A DNA stretch of 64,000 nucleotides, taken from the NCBI GenBank assembly GCA_964609085.1, contig CAZSRZ010000001.1, forward strand, positions 1 through 64,000. Direction: 5' to 3'. The DNA comes from JANPLG01 sp964609085. Its GTDB lineage: Bacteria > Armatimonadota > SYMT01. Shown piece by piece: positions 8,704-17,888 of this stretch (the first letter of the stretch is position 1; each line of letters begins with the position of its first letter). The notes beneath the pieces were generated by a model that had not been told where the DNA came from, searched no databases, and saw nothing but the letters and a program-made list of their open reading frames with translations. Made by a program: the position numbers and the translations under genes.

Positions 8704-9312
8704 TCAAACCCTGGACGCCCGGGGGATCACAAACTTCTCGCCCACGTGAGTCGGGGAAAACCTGGCCACCTTCACATCCACGAGACCCGCTGTCAATCCG
8801 GCCTGTCGCGCGATGGTCTCCGGTACAGTCGCTCGCCGGCGGATCAGCCACACGGCCCCGGTCTGCTTGATCTGCGCCGATGCCGAGCTCAGTGCCTCAA
8901 GATCCGCAACTTGATCAACGCGGATGAACATGATGTCCGCCGCGGCGGTCGGCGGGCCGATCTCCCCGGCCTCCCCCACCCTGTCCGCCAGTTCCTCCAT
9001 AAAGTCGCTGTCGTGCTGCCCGATGATGGCGATGCGATGTCCCGGCCTTACCCCTAGCTTTTCCAACCGCGACGGCGGGTACGCGATGCGTCGCGCCCAG
9101 CGCCCTGACTGGCTCCCAAGCTGGAACTCAACCCGGTCTCCGTTCCAGAGCACATACACCGCGCCGCCCATGGCCTCCGCACTCTGCACCTCGGAGAGGG
9201 GGATGCGCAGTTGGACGTCGCCGCGCACCCGGATCTCGTCCGACTCGAGTTGGACGCGCCCCACTGACGACCGCCCCTGGTGGATGACGGTGCAGATCGC
9301 TTCAGTTCCCAT
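8704..9312 (-). CDS. DUF3052 domain protein
   Basis: A 202-residue cytosolic protein. The C-terminal half carries the DUF3052 pattern: LEKLGVRPGHRIAII, an acidic segment with DIMFIRVDQVADLE, then GAVWLIRRRA and GLVDVKVARFSPTHVGEKFVIPR. The N-terminal 80 residues form a small beta-rich piece that reads like a sequence with alternating hydrophobic residues and is not recognised. DUF3052 proteins look like degenerate Rossmann or nucleotide-binding folds and have no known reaction. The start ATG at 9312 follows the upstream DinB gene by 22 nt; the longer frame is a shadow. Confidence 0.75.
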   Translation of the reverse strand: MGTEAICTVIHQGRSSVGRVQLESDEIRVRGDVQLRIPLSEVQSAEAMGGAVYVLWNGDRVEFQLGSQSGRWARRIAYPPSRLEKLGVRPGHRIAIIGQHDSDFMEELADRVGEAGEIGPPTAAADIMFIRVDQVADLEALSSASAQIKQTGAVWLIRRRATVPETIARQAGLTAGLVDVKVARFSPTHVGEKFVIPRASRV

Positions 9313-9334
9313 CTTCGGACTCCTCGGGCGGGGA

Positions 9335-9817
9335 TTACGGGCACTCAGTGCCGTATCCTGGGGGGATGTTCGCCTTATCGTCTCCGTAGGCCAGTTGGAG
9401 CATGTTGAGCTGGCCCTGGAAGTATCCATACAGGTAGGGCAGGTTGAACACGAAGAGGCGCACGGGCACGGCGTCGCTCCACGGGGCCGGCATCGTTGCG
9501 TCCATGTCATCCTCCGTCAGTCTCTGGATGATGGCCACTACCTCGGCCGCGACTGCGTCCACCTGCTGCTTGGCCACTTCCCGTGAAGTCGCCGGCTCCA
9601 CCACGACGCGCGTGGTCGGGAATGCGCGCTCGGTGAGCAGGTGGCAAACGAACCGAAGCACCGTCGTCAGCCGATCGGCGAGTTGGAGCGGCGTCCGGGC
9701 CAGACCTCCCGGCGACCAGTCCAACCGGTCATCGGGCACGCACTCGAGTCCGTAATTGAACCGCGAGCGCGCCATGGCGAGGCTCTTCAGGGTCGCGTCG
9801 ACTTCCGGTTGGCCCAT
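9335..9817 (-). CDS. DinB-like four-helix protein
   Basis: A 160-residue protein with the pattern of the DinB/YfiT four-helix bundle: an N-terminal helix, RTPLQLADRLTTVLRFVCHLLTE, and a C-terminal LPYLYGYFQGQLNMLQLAYGDDK, the segment that normally reads HxxHH in metal-binding members. Here the last motif has Gln rather than His, so metal binding is doubtful. Members range from thiol-transferases to stress proteins; the role is unknown. The stop of the preceding metallo-beta-lactamase-fold gene is 2 nt upstream. Confidence 0.72.
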   Translation of the reverse strand: MGQPEVDATLKSLAMARSRFNYGLECVPDDRLDWSPGGLARTPLQLADRLTTVLRFVCHLLTERAFPTTRVVVEPATSREVAKQQVDAVAAEVVAIIQRLTEDDMDATMPAPWSDAVPVRLFVFNLPYLYGYFQGQLNMLQLAYGDDKANIPPGYGTECP

Positions 9818-9819
9818 AG

Positions 9820-10608
9820 CTAGTTCCCATACTCCTTCACCAGCAGGGTCAGGTTATGCCGATGCTTCCAGGCGGCCAGTTTCCACCAGTCGGCCATGTC
9901 ATCCGGTATGGGTACGTGGCGCTCGACGGTATCCACGTCCTTCCCGGCGCGTGCCAGGGATGGAACCGTCGCGAGCAGATAGTCCAGGTACTCCAGCCAG
10001 CGCACGATGTGTTGGGGGCGCACCAGGGGGCCGTGACCGACGATGTAGGTGTCCGCATCGTACTCGAGCACGCGAGCCAGGTGACGACGGAGCAGGTCGA
10101 TCTTCGACTGATCGTAGCGCGACAGGGGAATCATTCCCCAGCCGAAGAGGTCCGCGATGTGAAGCACCCGAGCCCATGGAAAGTAGACGACGCTGTCCCA
10201 GATGGTGTGGGTGCCGCCCAGATACTCGATCTCCAGGTGGCGTCCCTCCCCTTCGAGGCGGTAACGATCGGAGAACGTGATGTTGGGCTGACCGTTCGCA
10301 TCCGACTGTGCCGGGCCGACCGTCTCGTGCGCGATGACCGTAGCCCCAAGCCGGGCCCATGCCGGGTTGAACCCGATGTGGTCCGGGTGCCAGTGGGTGT
10401 TCACGAGCCAGCGGATCGGCTTCCCCGCCGTGTTCGCTATGTCGATGGGGATCTGCTGCTCCATCGGAGCGTCGTCGGCGGGATCCAATCCGTCGATGAT
10501 GACCACGCCGCTGCCGAGGTCCGCCCAGGCGGCGTTGTCCACCATGTTGCGGATCCAGACGCCCGGACCCACCTCGAAGACCTCGTTTTCGCGGAAATCA
10601 ATCAGCAT
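9820..10608 (-). CDS. Metallo-beta-lactamase-fold hydrolase
   Basis: A 262-residue protein with the metal-binding motif THWHPDH (His72, His74, Asp76, His77), a His in GGTHTIWD, an Asp in IADLFGW and a final His in YIVGHGPLV, which together make a complete di-metal site. The N-terminus lacks a signal peptide. Family members hydrolyse a wide range of esters, lactones and thioesters. ATG 10608 was chosen because a purine-rich GAGGGGG lies about 9 nt before it; an upstream in-frame ATG at 10632 lacks such a site. It starts a DinB-DUF3052 run with very short gaps. Confidence 0.82.
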   Translation of the reverse strand: MLIDFRENEVFEVGPGVWIRNMVDNAAWADLGSGVVIIDGLDPADDAPMEQQIPIDIANTAGKPIRWLVNTHWHPDHIGFNPAWARLGATVIAHETVGPAQSDANGQPNITFSDRYRLEGEGRHLEIEYLGGTHTIWDSVVYFPWARVLHIADLFGWGMIPLSRYDQSKIDLLRRHLARVLEYDADTYIVGHGPLVRPQHIVRWLEYLDYLLATVPSLARAGKDVDTVERHVPIPDDMADWWKLAAWKHRHNLTLLVKEYGN

Positions 10609-10666
10609 CGATCGGGACCCCCTCGAAGTCATCGGCCAACCGACAGTCGGGGCCGGGCAGGCAGCG

Positions 10667-11074
10667 TCATTTAATCACTCCGGCCCGGGCTGATTGCCTT
10701 CGTCGCTTCAAGGACCCGGCCACGGGTACCACCGTCAGGATGGTCAACACCAGAAGAAACCCGAAGCCGGCGCCGAGCCGTCCAGCCTGGATAAGCTCTG
10801 CCGGCTGCGTCAGCCAGAACAGATCTCGGAGACCGTACCTGGCGATAATCTGCTCGGAGGTTCCCCAGGCGGCCACCAAACCTAGCACGAGCGCCAGCAT
10901 CCATAGCACCCGACGTTCGCGCCACCGTCGCCATACTTCGCCTGTAGGGATCCGAGGACTCACCCGGGTCGCACCCAGGTAGATGGCGAGAGCACTCAAT
11001 ATCCCCCAGCCTGTGCCGGCGAGGAAGCAGCCGAGTGCGGTCCGAAGCAGCGTTCCATCTCTGTCCAGGAACAT
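10667..11074 (-). CDS. Small integral membrane protein, unknown
   Basis: A 135-residue protein with three hydrophobic segments, around residues 8-33, 54-70 and 98-118, and a basic C-terminus (SLKRRRQSARAGVIK). I do not recognise a family. The ATG at 11074 overlaps the PgeF stop (TGATG), so the two genes are probably translationally coupled. The topology suggests a short multi-pass inner-membrane protein; no function can be inferred. Confidence 0.6.
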   Translation of the reverse strand: MFLDRDGTLLRTALGCFLAGTGWGILSALAIYLGATRVSPRIPTGEVWRRWRERRVLWMLALVLGLVAAWGTSEQIIARYGLRDLFWLTQPAELIQAGRLGAGFGFLLVLTILTVVPVAGSLKRRRQSARAGVIK

Positions 11075-11853
11075 CAGCGGTGCTCTAACCAGGCAATGGT
11101 TGCCTGCCGGCCAGTGGCGGGCTCCCCGCGCTTTGAGGCCCGCCGATGGCTGAAGAACCGATCCTCTGCGCAGGCTGTGCAGCCAGGCTCCGTCCGGATC
11201 TGGGCGCCCGGAATCCCCAGCGAGCCCAAAACCAGCTTCGCCTGTCGGCACAAGTCGAGGCGCACCGAGCCGTCTGCGCGGTGGAGAGCTTGTGGGAAGA
11301 ACTCCGCCATCTCTTCCCCTACCTCATAGCAGCAAGCTCCGATCCCTGGGCCGATCCAGGCTTCCCAGGTCGTAGTGTCGGCTTGCCCGTAGGATCGAAT
11401 CGTCTCTGCGGCAGCCTGGATCACCCCCGCCGCCAGGCCGCGCCAACCCGCGTGGATCGCGGCCAGCACCCGGTTGACCGGGTCGAAAACCACGATGGGC
11501 AGACAGTCCGCGGTGAGAATCATCATCGGTAACTGCGCGTCTGCGGTCACGAGTGCATCCGTCTCCTGCAGTTGCTCGTCCCTCTGCAGCCAGCGGACAC
11601 CCGCATGCAGCGGGCCGACACGTGCACAGCGAACCCCGTGCACCTGGTCCGCGACCACCGGATCGAGCAACTCAGGAGGGAGGCGTCGACGAAGCAGTTC
11701 CCGGTTCTGGCGTACGCGCTCGCCGACATCGCCCACGTGATAGCCCAGATTGAACTCGGCGTAGGGGCCTCGGCTGACGCCACCCATGCGCGTGGTCGAT
11801 AGCACCCATGCTCCGGGCCAGCCATGGAGAGTATGGAACGCGTCAGGCTGCAT
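11074..11853 (-). CDS. pgeF: Purine nucleoside phosphorylase / laccase-domain protein PgeF
   Basis: A 259-residue protein of the YfiH/DUF152 family, which includes multi-substrate zinc purine nucleoside phosphorylases and the enzyme that clears mis-incorporated residues from peptidoglycan precursors. The zinc ligands are visible as His72 (QVHG), Cys117 (TADCLP) and His134 (HAGWRG). The later GPGIGACCYEVG and CTACAEDRFFSHRRAS are also conserved. The length is normal. It sits 36 nt after the radical SAM gene and is coupled to the small membrane protein downstream. Confidence 0.9.
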   Translation of the reverse strand: MQPDAFHTLHGWPGAWVLSTTRMGGVSRGPYAEFNLGYHVGDVGERVRQNRELLRRRLPPELLDPVVADQVHGVRCARVGPLHAGVRWLQRDEQLQETDALVTADAQLPMMILTADCLPIVVFDPVNRVLAAIHAGWRGLAAGVIQAAAETIRSYGQADTTTWEAWIGPGIGACCYEVGEEMAEFFPQALHRADGSVRLDLCRQAKLVLGSLGIPGAQIRTEPGCTACAEDRFFSHRRASKRGEPATGRQATIAWLEHR

Positions 11854-11889
11854 CAGACCCCATGAACGGATGCGCCCATTCGGGTCGCA

Positions 11890-13683
11890 CTAGGCCCAGC
11901 GCGCGAACTCCAGCGGAGCGTCCACGGTCGCCTCCGGCTCTGACGCGACCATTTCCGCCCCCGCGGCGCCGAAGCGCCAGTTGGTGTGGGCTCGAGTTTG
12001 GCGATCCAACTCCAGCGCCCGCTGCCACTCTCGCCACAGGTATTCTTTCTTGACGCCGAGTTGGATGGCGTCCCAGGGGAGAATCTCCTCGAACGACCGC
12101 GGCCGGCAAACGTACCAATCCGGGTCGATGCCGGTCTCGCGGAACGCGGCCCGCCAGTCGCCTCCGTTGTTGTGCGCGGCCAACAACGCCGCCCCGACTC
12201 GGCGATCCGCGAGGGAAAGCACCCCCTGCACGTGCGATCCACGGACGCTGTCGACCGTGTACTCCAACTGTCTCGAGGCGTGCCGGACCGCGCGGCCCAC
12301 GAGCTTGAGACGCCGCTCGACTTCGGAAGGCTGCATGGTACCCGCCCACTGGTAGGCCGTGTGGGGCTTGGGAACAAAGGGGTGCATTGTCAGCGCCACC
12401 TTGCGGAAAGGGCCCTGCGCGAGCACGGCCGCCGAGAGATCGGCAATCGCCAGCAGGTCTTCCTCGGTTTCGCCCGGTAGGGCGACGATGTAGTAGAGCT
12501 TGATCCGCTCCACGCCGTTTGAGGCGCAGCGACGGGCCGCAACGAGCACATCTTCGTCGGTGACGTGCTTGCGAGCGACGTAGCGCAACCGTTCGGAACC
12601 GGTCTCGGGCGCGATGGTGACCGTCTTCTGACCGGCCTCCCCGATGGCACATGCCACGCTCTCGCTCAAGTTATCCGCGCGCAGGCTGGAAAGGGAGACG
12701 CTGCCGGCCTGCTCCGTGAGGCTTCGCGTTATCTGCACTAGCTGTTTGTGGTCGGTAAGGCTGCTGCCCACCAACCCGACTCTCTGCGGTGCGGGTCCGC
12801 TGTCCGCTGCCATCCGGAACTCCCGATCGAGTTGCTCCGGCGGCGTGTAGCGAACCGGGCGGTAGGCGTAGCCCGCGAAGCAGAACCTGCAGCCCTGGCC
12901 GCAGCCTCGGGCTGCCTCCGCCAGCAGCATGTTTCCGAATTCGGTGTTCGGCGTGACGATCTGCGCGCTGGTGTTGTAGGCCTCTAGATCTCTAGCCACC
13001 CAGCGGCGCACCGGAAACGGCACCTCGGGATGCGGCACGATCTCGGCGATGGTCCCATCCGATGCGTAGCGATGCTCGTAGAGAGACGGCACGTAGATGC
13101 CCTGCACCGAGGCGAGATCCAACAAGAGGGCGTGCTTGTCGTCCCACCCCTGCGTGCAGCGGTGCCGCTGCATGATGGGGATGATGAGATCGGTCAGCCC
13201 TTCCGCTTCTCCGATGACGAAAGCGTCGATGAAGCCCGCCATCGACTCCGGGTTCACCCAGGGCGCGGGACCACCGGCGATCACGAGGGGGTAGTTCTCG
13301 TCCCGTTCGTGTGAGTGCAGCGGCAGCCCGGCCAGCTCGAGGATCTTGAGGACGTTCAGGTAGTCAAGTTCAAACGAGATGGAGAACCCGAGAACATCAA
13401 AGGTATTCAGGGGTCGCTGGCTCTCGTACGCGAAGAGGGCGGTGTGGCTGCGGCGATGCTCGGCCTCGTCGACGGGGTCCGGCAAGAACGCCCGCTCGCA
13501 GACGGTATCGTCACGCTCGTTCAACAGCCGATAGACGAGTTGGAACCCGAGGTTCGACATCCCCAGCCGGTAGCTGTTGGGAAAGGTCAGGGCGAAGCGC
13601 AGGAGATCGCCGTGCGGCTTGGTGATGGTGCCGCGTTCGTCTGCGAGCAGCCTCCGCACGTTCTGGATAAGCTTGTACGACAT
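11890..13683 (-). CDS. B12-binding-type radical SAM protein, TIGR03960 family
   Basis: A 597-residue protein starting MSYKLIQNVRRLL. The SAM cluster motif CGQGCRFC is at residues 261-268, followed by AGYAYRPVRYTPPEQL, the TIGR03960 signature. Residues 30-190 form a Rossmann-like cobalamin-binding-type region with GMSNLGFQLVYRLLNER and VIAGGPAPWVNPE. In many bacteria this protein is linked to, or fused with, a DUF2344 partner, and lies near ribosome or ribonuclease genes; no DUF2344 gene is seen here. The substrate is unknown, RNA or protein modification being guesses. The start ATG at 13683 was set by homology; the frame upstream is unrelated. Confidence 0.88.
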   Translation of the reverse strand: MSYKLIQNVRRLLADERGTITKPHGDLLRFALTFPNSYRLGMSNLGFQLVYRLLNERDDTVCERAFLPDPVDEAEHRRSHTALFAYESQRPLNTFDVLGFSISFELDYLNVLKILELAGLPLHSHERDENYPLVIAGGPAPWVNPESMAGFIDAFVIGEAEGLTDLIIPIMQRHRCTQGWDDKHALLLDLASVQGIYVPSLYEHRYASDGTIAEIVPHPEVPFPVRRWVARDLEAYNTSAQIVTPNTEFGNMLLAEAARGCGQGCRFCFAGYAYRPVRYTPPEQLDREFRMAADSGPAPQRVGLVGSSLTDHKQLVQITRSLTEQAGSVSLSSLRADNLSESVACAIGEAGQKTVTIAPETGSERLRYVARKHVTDEDVLVAARRCASNGVERIKLYYIVALPGETEEDLLAIADLSAAVLAQGPFRKVALTMHPFVPKPHTAYQWAGTMQPSEVERRLKLVGRAVRHASRQLEYTVDSVRGSHVQGVLSLADRRVGAALLAAHNNGGDWRAAFRETGIDPDWYVCRPRSFEEILPWDAIQLGVKKEYLWREWQRALELDRQTRAHTNWRFGAAGAEMVASEPEATVDAPLEFARWA

Positions 13684-13795
13684 TCGCCGGTGTTCGTCTC
13701 GATCTCCGCTGTCCGGGGCGGACCCCCTAGTTAAACACGGCCGACCCGGCTCGTCCACAAAGTCCCGGCACCTAGCGCATTCCTCTCGCACGCCG

Positions 13796-15022
13796 ATGCC
13801 CAGCCCGCGCCCTCCCCAGCAGCCGACGTATCCCGGACAGGGGCTTGACGTCCGATCGCCGACTCTCACCCGCGTGGCGCTCTACGTGTGGCTCGCAGTC
13901 GCGTTCGTGCTGCTGTGGCTGCACTTTTCGTCCGTCCGTATCTATCTGGATTGGCGGATCTACTCGCTCTACTTCCTGGCCGTGGCCGGCGTCGCCGGGC
14001 GCTACCTCACAGGCATCCGACACGGGAACGCAAGATGGCACCGCGTGGTATTCGACACGCTTTCCATTCTCTTCATCGCGCTGGGAGTCAATCAGACAGG
14101 CGGCATCCACAGCGACCTGTGGCTGCTCTACTTCATCTTCGTGATCGCCGAAACGCTTGCGGCCAGCGCCCGGGGCTTCCTCATCACTGATGTGGCCGCA
14201 GTGTTGAGCTACGTCATCGCCACCTGGCCGGCGCAGCCGGCGGTGCTGAACGAGTACTTCGAACGACTGATCACCCGGGTCTTCTTCCTCGTGCTCGTTG
14301 CTCTGATCGCGCGAGCGCTGGCCGCCCAGGAACGCCAGAAACAGCAAGACCTGGCTGCCCTGACGGAAGCCCTCTCAGTCAGCGAAGAGCGGCGGCGGCT
14401 GGCCCGGGACCTCCACGATGGGGTGGGACATGTGTTGACGCGAGTGATCCTGAGCCTCGAGCTCGGAAGGCGTATGCTCCGACAGCCCGTCGCTGAAGCA
14501 TCTGTCGTCGCGGCTGAAGAGTGTGTGGCTCAGCAGGCGACAGCGCTGCGTGGCGCGATGGAGGAGATGCGGCAATTGGTGGCCACCCTCCGTACCGACA
14601 CGGCCGCGTTCCAGATCGGCGCGGCGGTGCTGCAGATGGCTGAGCAGCTCTCTCAGCCGGGCCATCTCGAAGTGAAATCAGACATCACCACTCAATCGAT
14701 CCCCCTTTCACCGCACCGCCAGTATCACCTGTCGCGCGTGATCCAGGAGGCGCTGACGAATTGCGTTCGGCACTCCGGTGCGACGCTGGCCACCGTGGAG
14801 CTGAAGGTGGAAGAGGATCCGCTGGGGGAACCCGTCGTGGTGGCGACGGTGACGGACAACGGGAAGGGCTTTGATCCCGAGGCACCCGTGCAGCGCCCAG
14901 GTCATGGTCTGACCGGCATGCGCGAACGCCTCGCGCCCTATCAGGGCCAGATTGAGATCCGCTCCGCACCCGGGGCGGGAACGACACTACGTGCGAGGTT
15001 GGGCGGCGATCTGCCGGTCTAA
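13796..15022 (+). CDS. NarL-type sensor histidine kinase
   Basis: A 408-residue membrane kinase. About five or six transmembrane segments occupy residues 27-175. They are followed by a short coiled linker, the HisKA_3 dimerisation motif LARDLHDGVGH with phospho-acceptor His207, and an HATPase domain ending VTDNGKGFDPE and GHGLTGMRERL. No extracytoplasmic sensor domain of note is present, so the signal is probably perceived within or near the membrane, as in LiaS/DesK kinases. It pairs with the response regulator 19 nt downstream. The frame upstream of ATG 13796 is antisense to the radical SAM gene and was discarded. Confidence 0.9.
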   Translation: MPSPRPPQQPTYPGQGLDVRSPTLTRVALYVWLAVAFVLLWLHFSSVRIYLDWRIYSLYFLAVAGVAGRYLTGIRHGNARWHRVVFDTLSILFIALGVNQTGGIHSDLWLLYFIFVIAETLAASARGFLITDVAAVLSYVIATWPAQPAVLNEYFERLITRVFFLVLVALIARALAAQERQKQQDLAALTEALSVSEERRRLARDLHDGVGHVLTRVILSLELGRRMLRQPVAEASVVAAEECVAQQATALRGAMEEMRQLVATLRTDTAAFQIGAAVLQMAEQLSQPGHLEVKSDITTQSIPLSPHRQYHLSRVIQEALTNCVRHSGATLATVELKVEEDPLGEPVVVATVTDNGKGFDPEAPVQRPGHGLTGMRERLAPYQGQIEIRSAPGAGTTLRARLGGDLPV

Positions 15023-15041
15023 TGGATGAAGGGTTGAGCTG

Positions 15042-15689
<648 letters not shown>

Positions 15690-15696
15690 GTGCTCC

Positions 15697-16065
15697 GTGA
15701 ACCCGCTCACCGTGTTCCAAATGCTCACTATCGGCCTGGTCGCCGGCACTGCGGGCGGCATGTTCGGCATCGGCGGGGGGCTGATCATGGTCCCGGCCCT
15801 GATGATCGTCGCCGGCCAGGAGCTGAAGCTGGCCACCGGCACGTCCCTGGCTGCCCAACTCTTGCCGGTCGCCCTGTTCGCCGTGATGGAGAAGTACCGC
15901 CTAAAAGAGGTGGATTTTCGCTTCGCGGGGCTGATGGCCGTCGGACTACTCGCCGGCACGCTCCTCGGAGTGAAGTTGAGCACCCCCATCGACAAGGATG
16001 TGATGAAGAAGCTCTACGGCGGCTTCCTGCTCCTGGTGGGGATCCGCTACCTCTTCTTCAAGTGA
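15697..16065 (+). CDS. Half-length TauE/SafE-family membrane protein
   Basis: A 122-residue protein with four hydrophobic segments and the TauE/SafE signature GGMFGIGGGLIMVPAL near the N-terminus. Full family members are about 250 residues with two such repeats; this one has only one, so it would have to dimerise to form a transporter. The family exports sulfite, sulfonates or other organic anions. It starts at GTG 15697, 7 nt after the response regulator. Its last 19 nt overlap the opposing lipoprotein gene. No truncated second repeat is seen downstream, so it appears to be a native half-size protein. Confidence 0.78.
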   Translation: MNPLTVFQMLTIGLVAGTAGGMFGIGGGLIMVPALMIVAGQELKLATGTSLAAQLLPVALFAVMEKYRLKEVDFRFAGLMAVGLLAGTLLGVKLSTPIDKDVMKKLYGGFLLLVGIRYLFFK

Positions 16066-16436
16066 CCCGGTTCGCTCTCCACAGGCACGTCTTCCCGAAC
16101 CACGCTTCCGCGGAAGGTGCTGTGTCGAGAGATGGCATCCGCCAGCCGTTGGGGCGTGGTACGCTGGGGGTCGTACGCCACCCAGAGCGATTCGTCTCGC
16201 GTATCGGAGCGTGCGTCAACAAATCCATCTATGCGCTGGAGCGCTGCCCGGGCCTGCGGGTCACAGCTTCCCTGGCAATTCATCCCCTCCGCGCGGAGCA
16301 GGGTGACGGCTGTGCCGGGGGCGAGGGATCCGGGCGCGAACGGCGGACCGGCCGGCGTGCACCCCCCCACCCCGAAGACGGCGGCCAGCCCAGCGAGCCA
16401 CCTTCGCGGCATCCCCGGCCACCTGCGATCACTCAT
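16047..16436 (-). CDS. Lipoprotein with HMA-like metal-binding motif
   Basis: A 129-residue predicted lipoprotein. The signal segment RRWLAGLAAVFGVGGC ends in a lipobox-like Cys at about residue 26. The mature part contains GMNCQGSCDPQARAALQRIDGF followed by ARSDTRDESLWVAYDP, which is the layout of heavy-metal-associated (HMA) domains, including the two-cysteine loop (here CxxxC rather than the usual CxxC). It starts at ATG 16436 with an 8-nt overlap of the kinase stop, so it is coupled to the two-component genes. A periplasmic metal-binding role is inferred. Confidence 0.68.
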   Translation of the reverse strand: MSDRRWPGMPRRWLAGLAAVFGVGGCTPAGPPFAPGSLAPGTAVTLLRAEGMNCQGSCDPQARAALQRIDGFVDARSDTRDESLWVAYDPQRTTPQRLADAISRHSTFRGSVVREDVPVESEPGHLKKR

Positions 16437-17883
16437 CGTCGGCACCGTTCCGGTCATCCACGGGCAGGGGGAGCCGGATGGTGAACGCACTGCCCTCTCC
16501 CGCCGAACTGCTGGCCGCAACGCCGCCCCCGTGCGCTTCCACTGCCCATCGGGTGATGCTGAGGCCGAGACCGGACCCGCCTGCAGCCCGCGCTCGCCCG
16601 CTGTCCACACGGTAGAAGCGTTCGAAGATGTGCGGGAGGTGTTCCTCGGCGATGCCGATGCCGGAATCTCTCACTTCCAGCGTCACCTCCTCGCCCGTCT
16701 GTCGAGCCGAGACCGTGACTCTCCCCCCAGGCGGCGTGTACTTGATCCCGTTGCTCACGAGATTACCGAGGGCCTGGCTAAGCCACAGCGGGTCGCCCGC
16801 CACCACCAGTGGCGCCACCTCGCCGACGACGAGGGCGACCCCGGCCCGATCCGCCATCCCAGCGTGGCCGCGCACGCTCTGTTCCACCAGCCACTCAATC
16901 TCAACCGGTTCTTCCTTGATCAACGCCTGGCCGGCATCGGCGCGCGCGAGCAACAGCAGGCTCTCCACGATCCCGGACATCCGCTCGGCGGCATCGAGAA
17001 TCGCTCCCAGAGACTTGCGGCTCTGCTCCGGTGTAAGCTCGCCGAGCAAGGCTACCTCTGCTTCCCCGCGGATCGCGGTGAGCGGGGTTCGCAGCTCGTG
17101 CGAGGCGTCGGCGCTGAACTGACGAACCTGCCGAAAGCTCTTGTCCAGCCGTGAGATCATCTGGTCGAAAGCGTGCGCAAGCCTCCCAATCTCATCCACC
17201 GGACCCCCGTGTCGGATGCGCCGTTCCAGATTACTGCTCTGGATCTCGAGAGCGAGGCGTGTGAGGTCGTCCACGCGCCGAAGCGCTCGGTCGACGACGA
17301 TCCAGTTGCCGACGAGGGCCAGCAGGAAAACCAGTGGGGTGATGATCAGCAGCAACCACCCAGCGCGTTGGAGCGCGGCCTCTACACCTTCCAGGCTGGT
17401 CCCCGCCTGGACCATCAGGGGCACGTCGGCTCCCAGTCGCACGGGCACCGTCACGATCCGCACCGGGTGCTCCCCCAACCCACGAACGGTCTCGAGCGTG
17501 GTTAGGCCGCGCTTGCCGCGCGCGAGGGCATCCGCGCTCACGGGTAGTTTCTGGGAAGCCAGTCCGTCCGACCACTCCCGGGGGAAGCCCTCCGTGTCCA
17601 CGATCTGGACGTAGCGCCCCCAGGTCCGGATGTCATTACTGAGGAACTTCTGGCCGCGAATCATCTCCGGTGCCAGGCGAGGAGCGTCGCTCGCCCGACG
17701 GATTCGGAAGAGCGTCGCAGCCATCTGTCGGGCGGTTATGTCGCCGTACTCTTCGAGCGCAGCATCCGCGCGAGAGTGCAGCACCCTGATGAGCAGGGCA
17801 TAGGTGAGCCCTGCCAGTGCCAGCAGCGTGATCGCCATCAGCGCTGCGTGCCACAGACCCAGGTGGGCCCGCAATCCACGCAC
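16429..17883 (-). CDS. HAMP-domain sensor histidine kinase
   Basis: A 484-residue kinase with transmembrane segments at about 14-33 and 175-197, a periplasmic domain of about 140 residues, a HAMP linker (RALRRVDDLTRL onward), HisKA with His262 in ADASHELRTPLTAIRG, and an HATPase domain (NLVSNGIKYTPPGG, VRDSGIGIAEEHLPHIFERFYR, GGSGLGLSI). This layout is typical of CusS/QseC-type sensors, including metal sensors. The ATG at 17883 lies 5 nt after the regulator stop. The adjacent HMA-like lipoprotein makes metal or redox sensing a reasonable guess. Confidence 0.9.
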   Translation of the reverse strand: MRGLRAHLGLWHAALMAITLLALAGLTYALLIRVLHSRADAALEEYGDITARQMAATLFRIRRASDAPRLAPEMIRGQKFLSNDIRTWGRYVQIVDTEGFPREWSDGLASQKLPVSADALARGKRGLTTLETVRGLGEHPVRIVTVPVRLGADVPLMVQAGTSLEGVEAALQRAGWLLLIITPLVFLLALVGNWIVVDRALRRVDDLTRLALEIQSSNLERRIRHGGPVDEIGRLAHAFDQMISRLDKSFRQVRQFSADASHELRTPLTAIRGEAEVALLGELTPEQSRKSLGAILDAAERMSGIVESLLLLARADAGQALIKEEPVEIEWLVEQSVRGHAGMADRAGVALVVGEVAPLVVAGDPLWLSQALGNLVSNGIKYTPPGGRVTVSARQTGEEVTLEVRDSGIGIAEEHLPHIFERFYRVDSGRARAAGGSGLGLSITRWAVEAHGGGVAASSSAGEGSAFTIRLPLPVDDRNGADDE

Positions 17884-17888
17884 GGATG

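Noticed and set aside
9335..9817. DinB-like protein as a metal-dependent thiol transferase
   Set aside because: The expected C-terminal His pair is missing (GYFQGQLN), so the assignment was kept at fold level.
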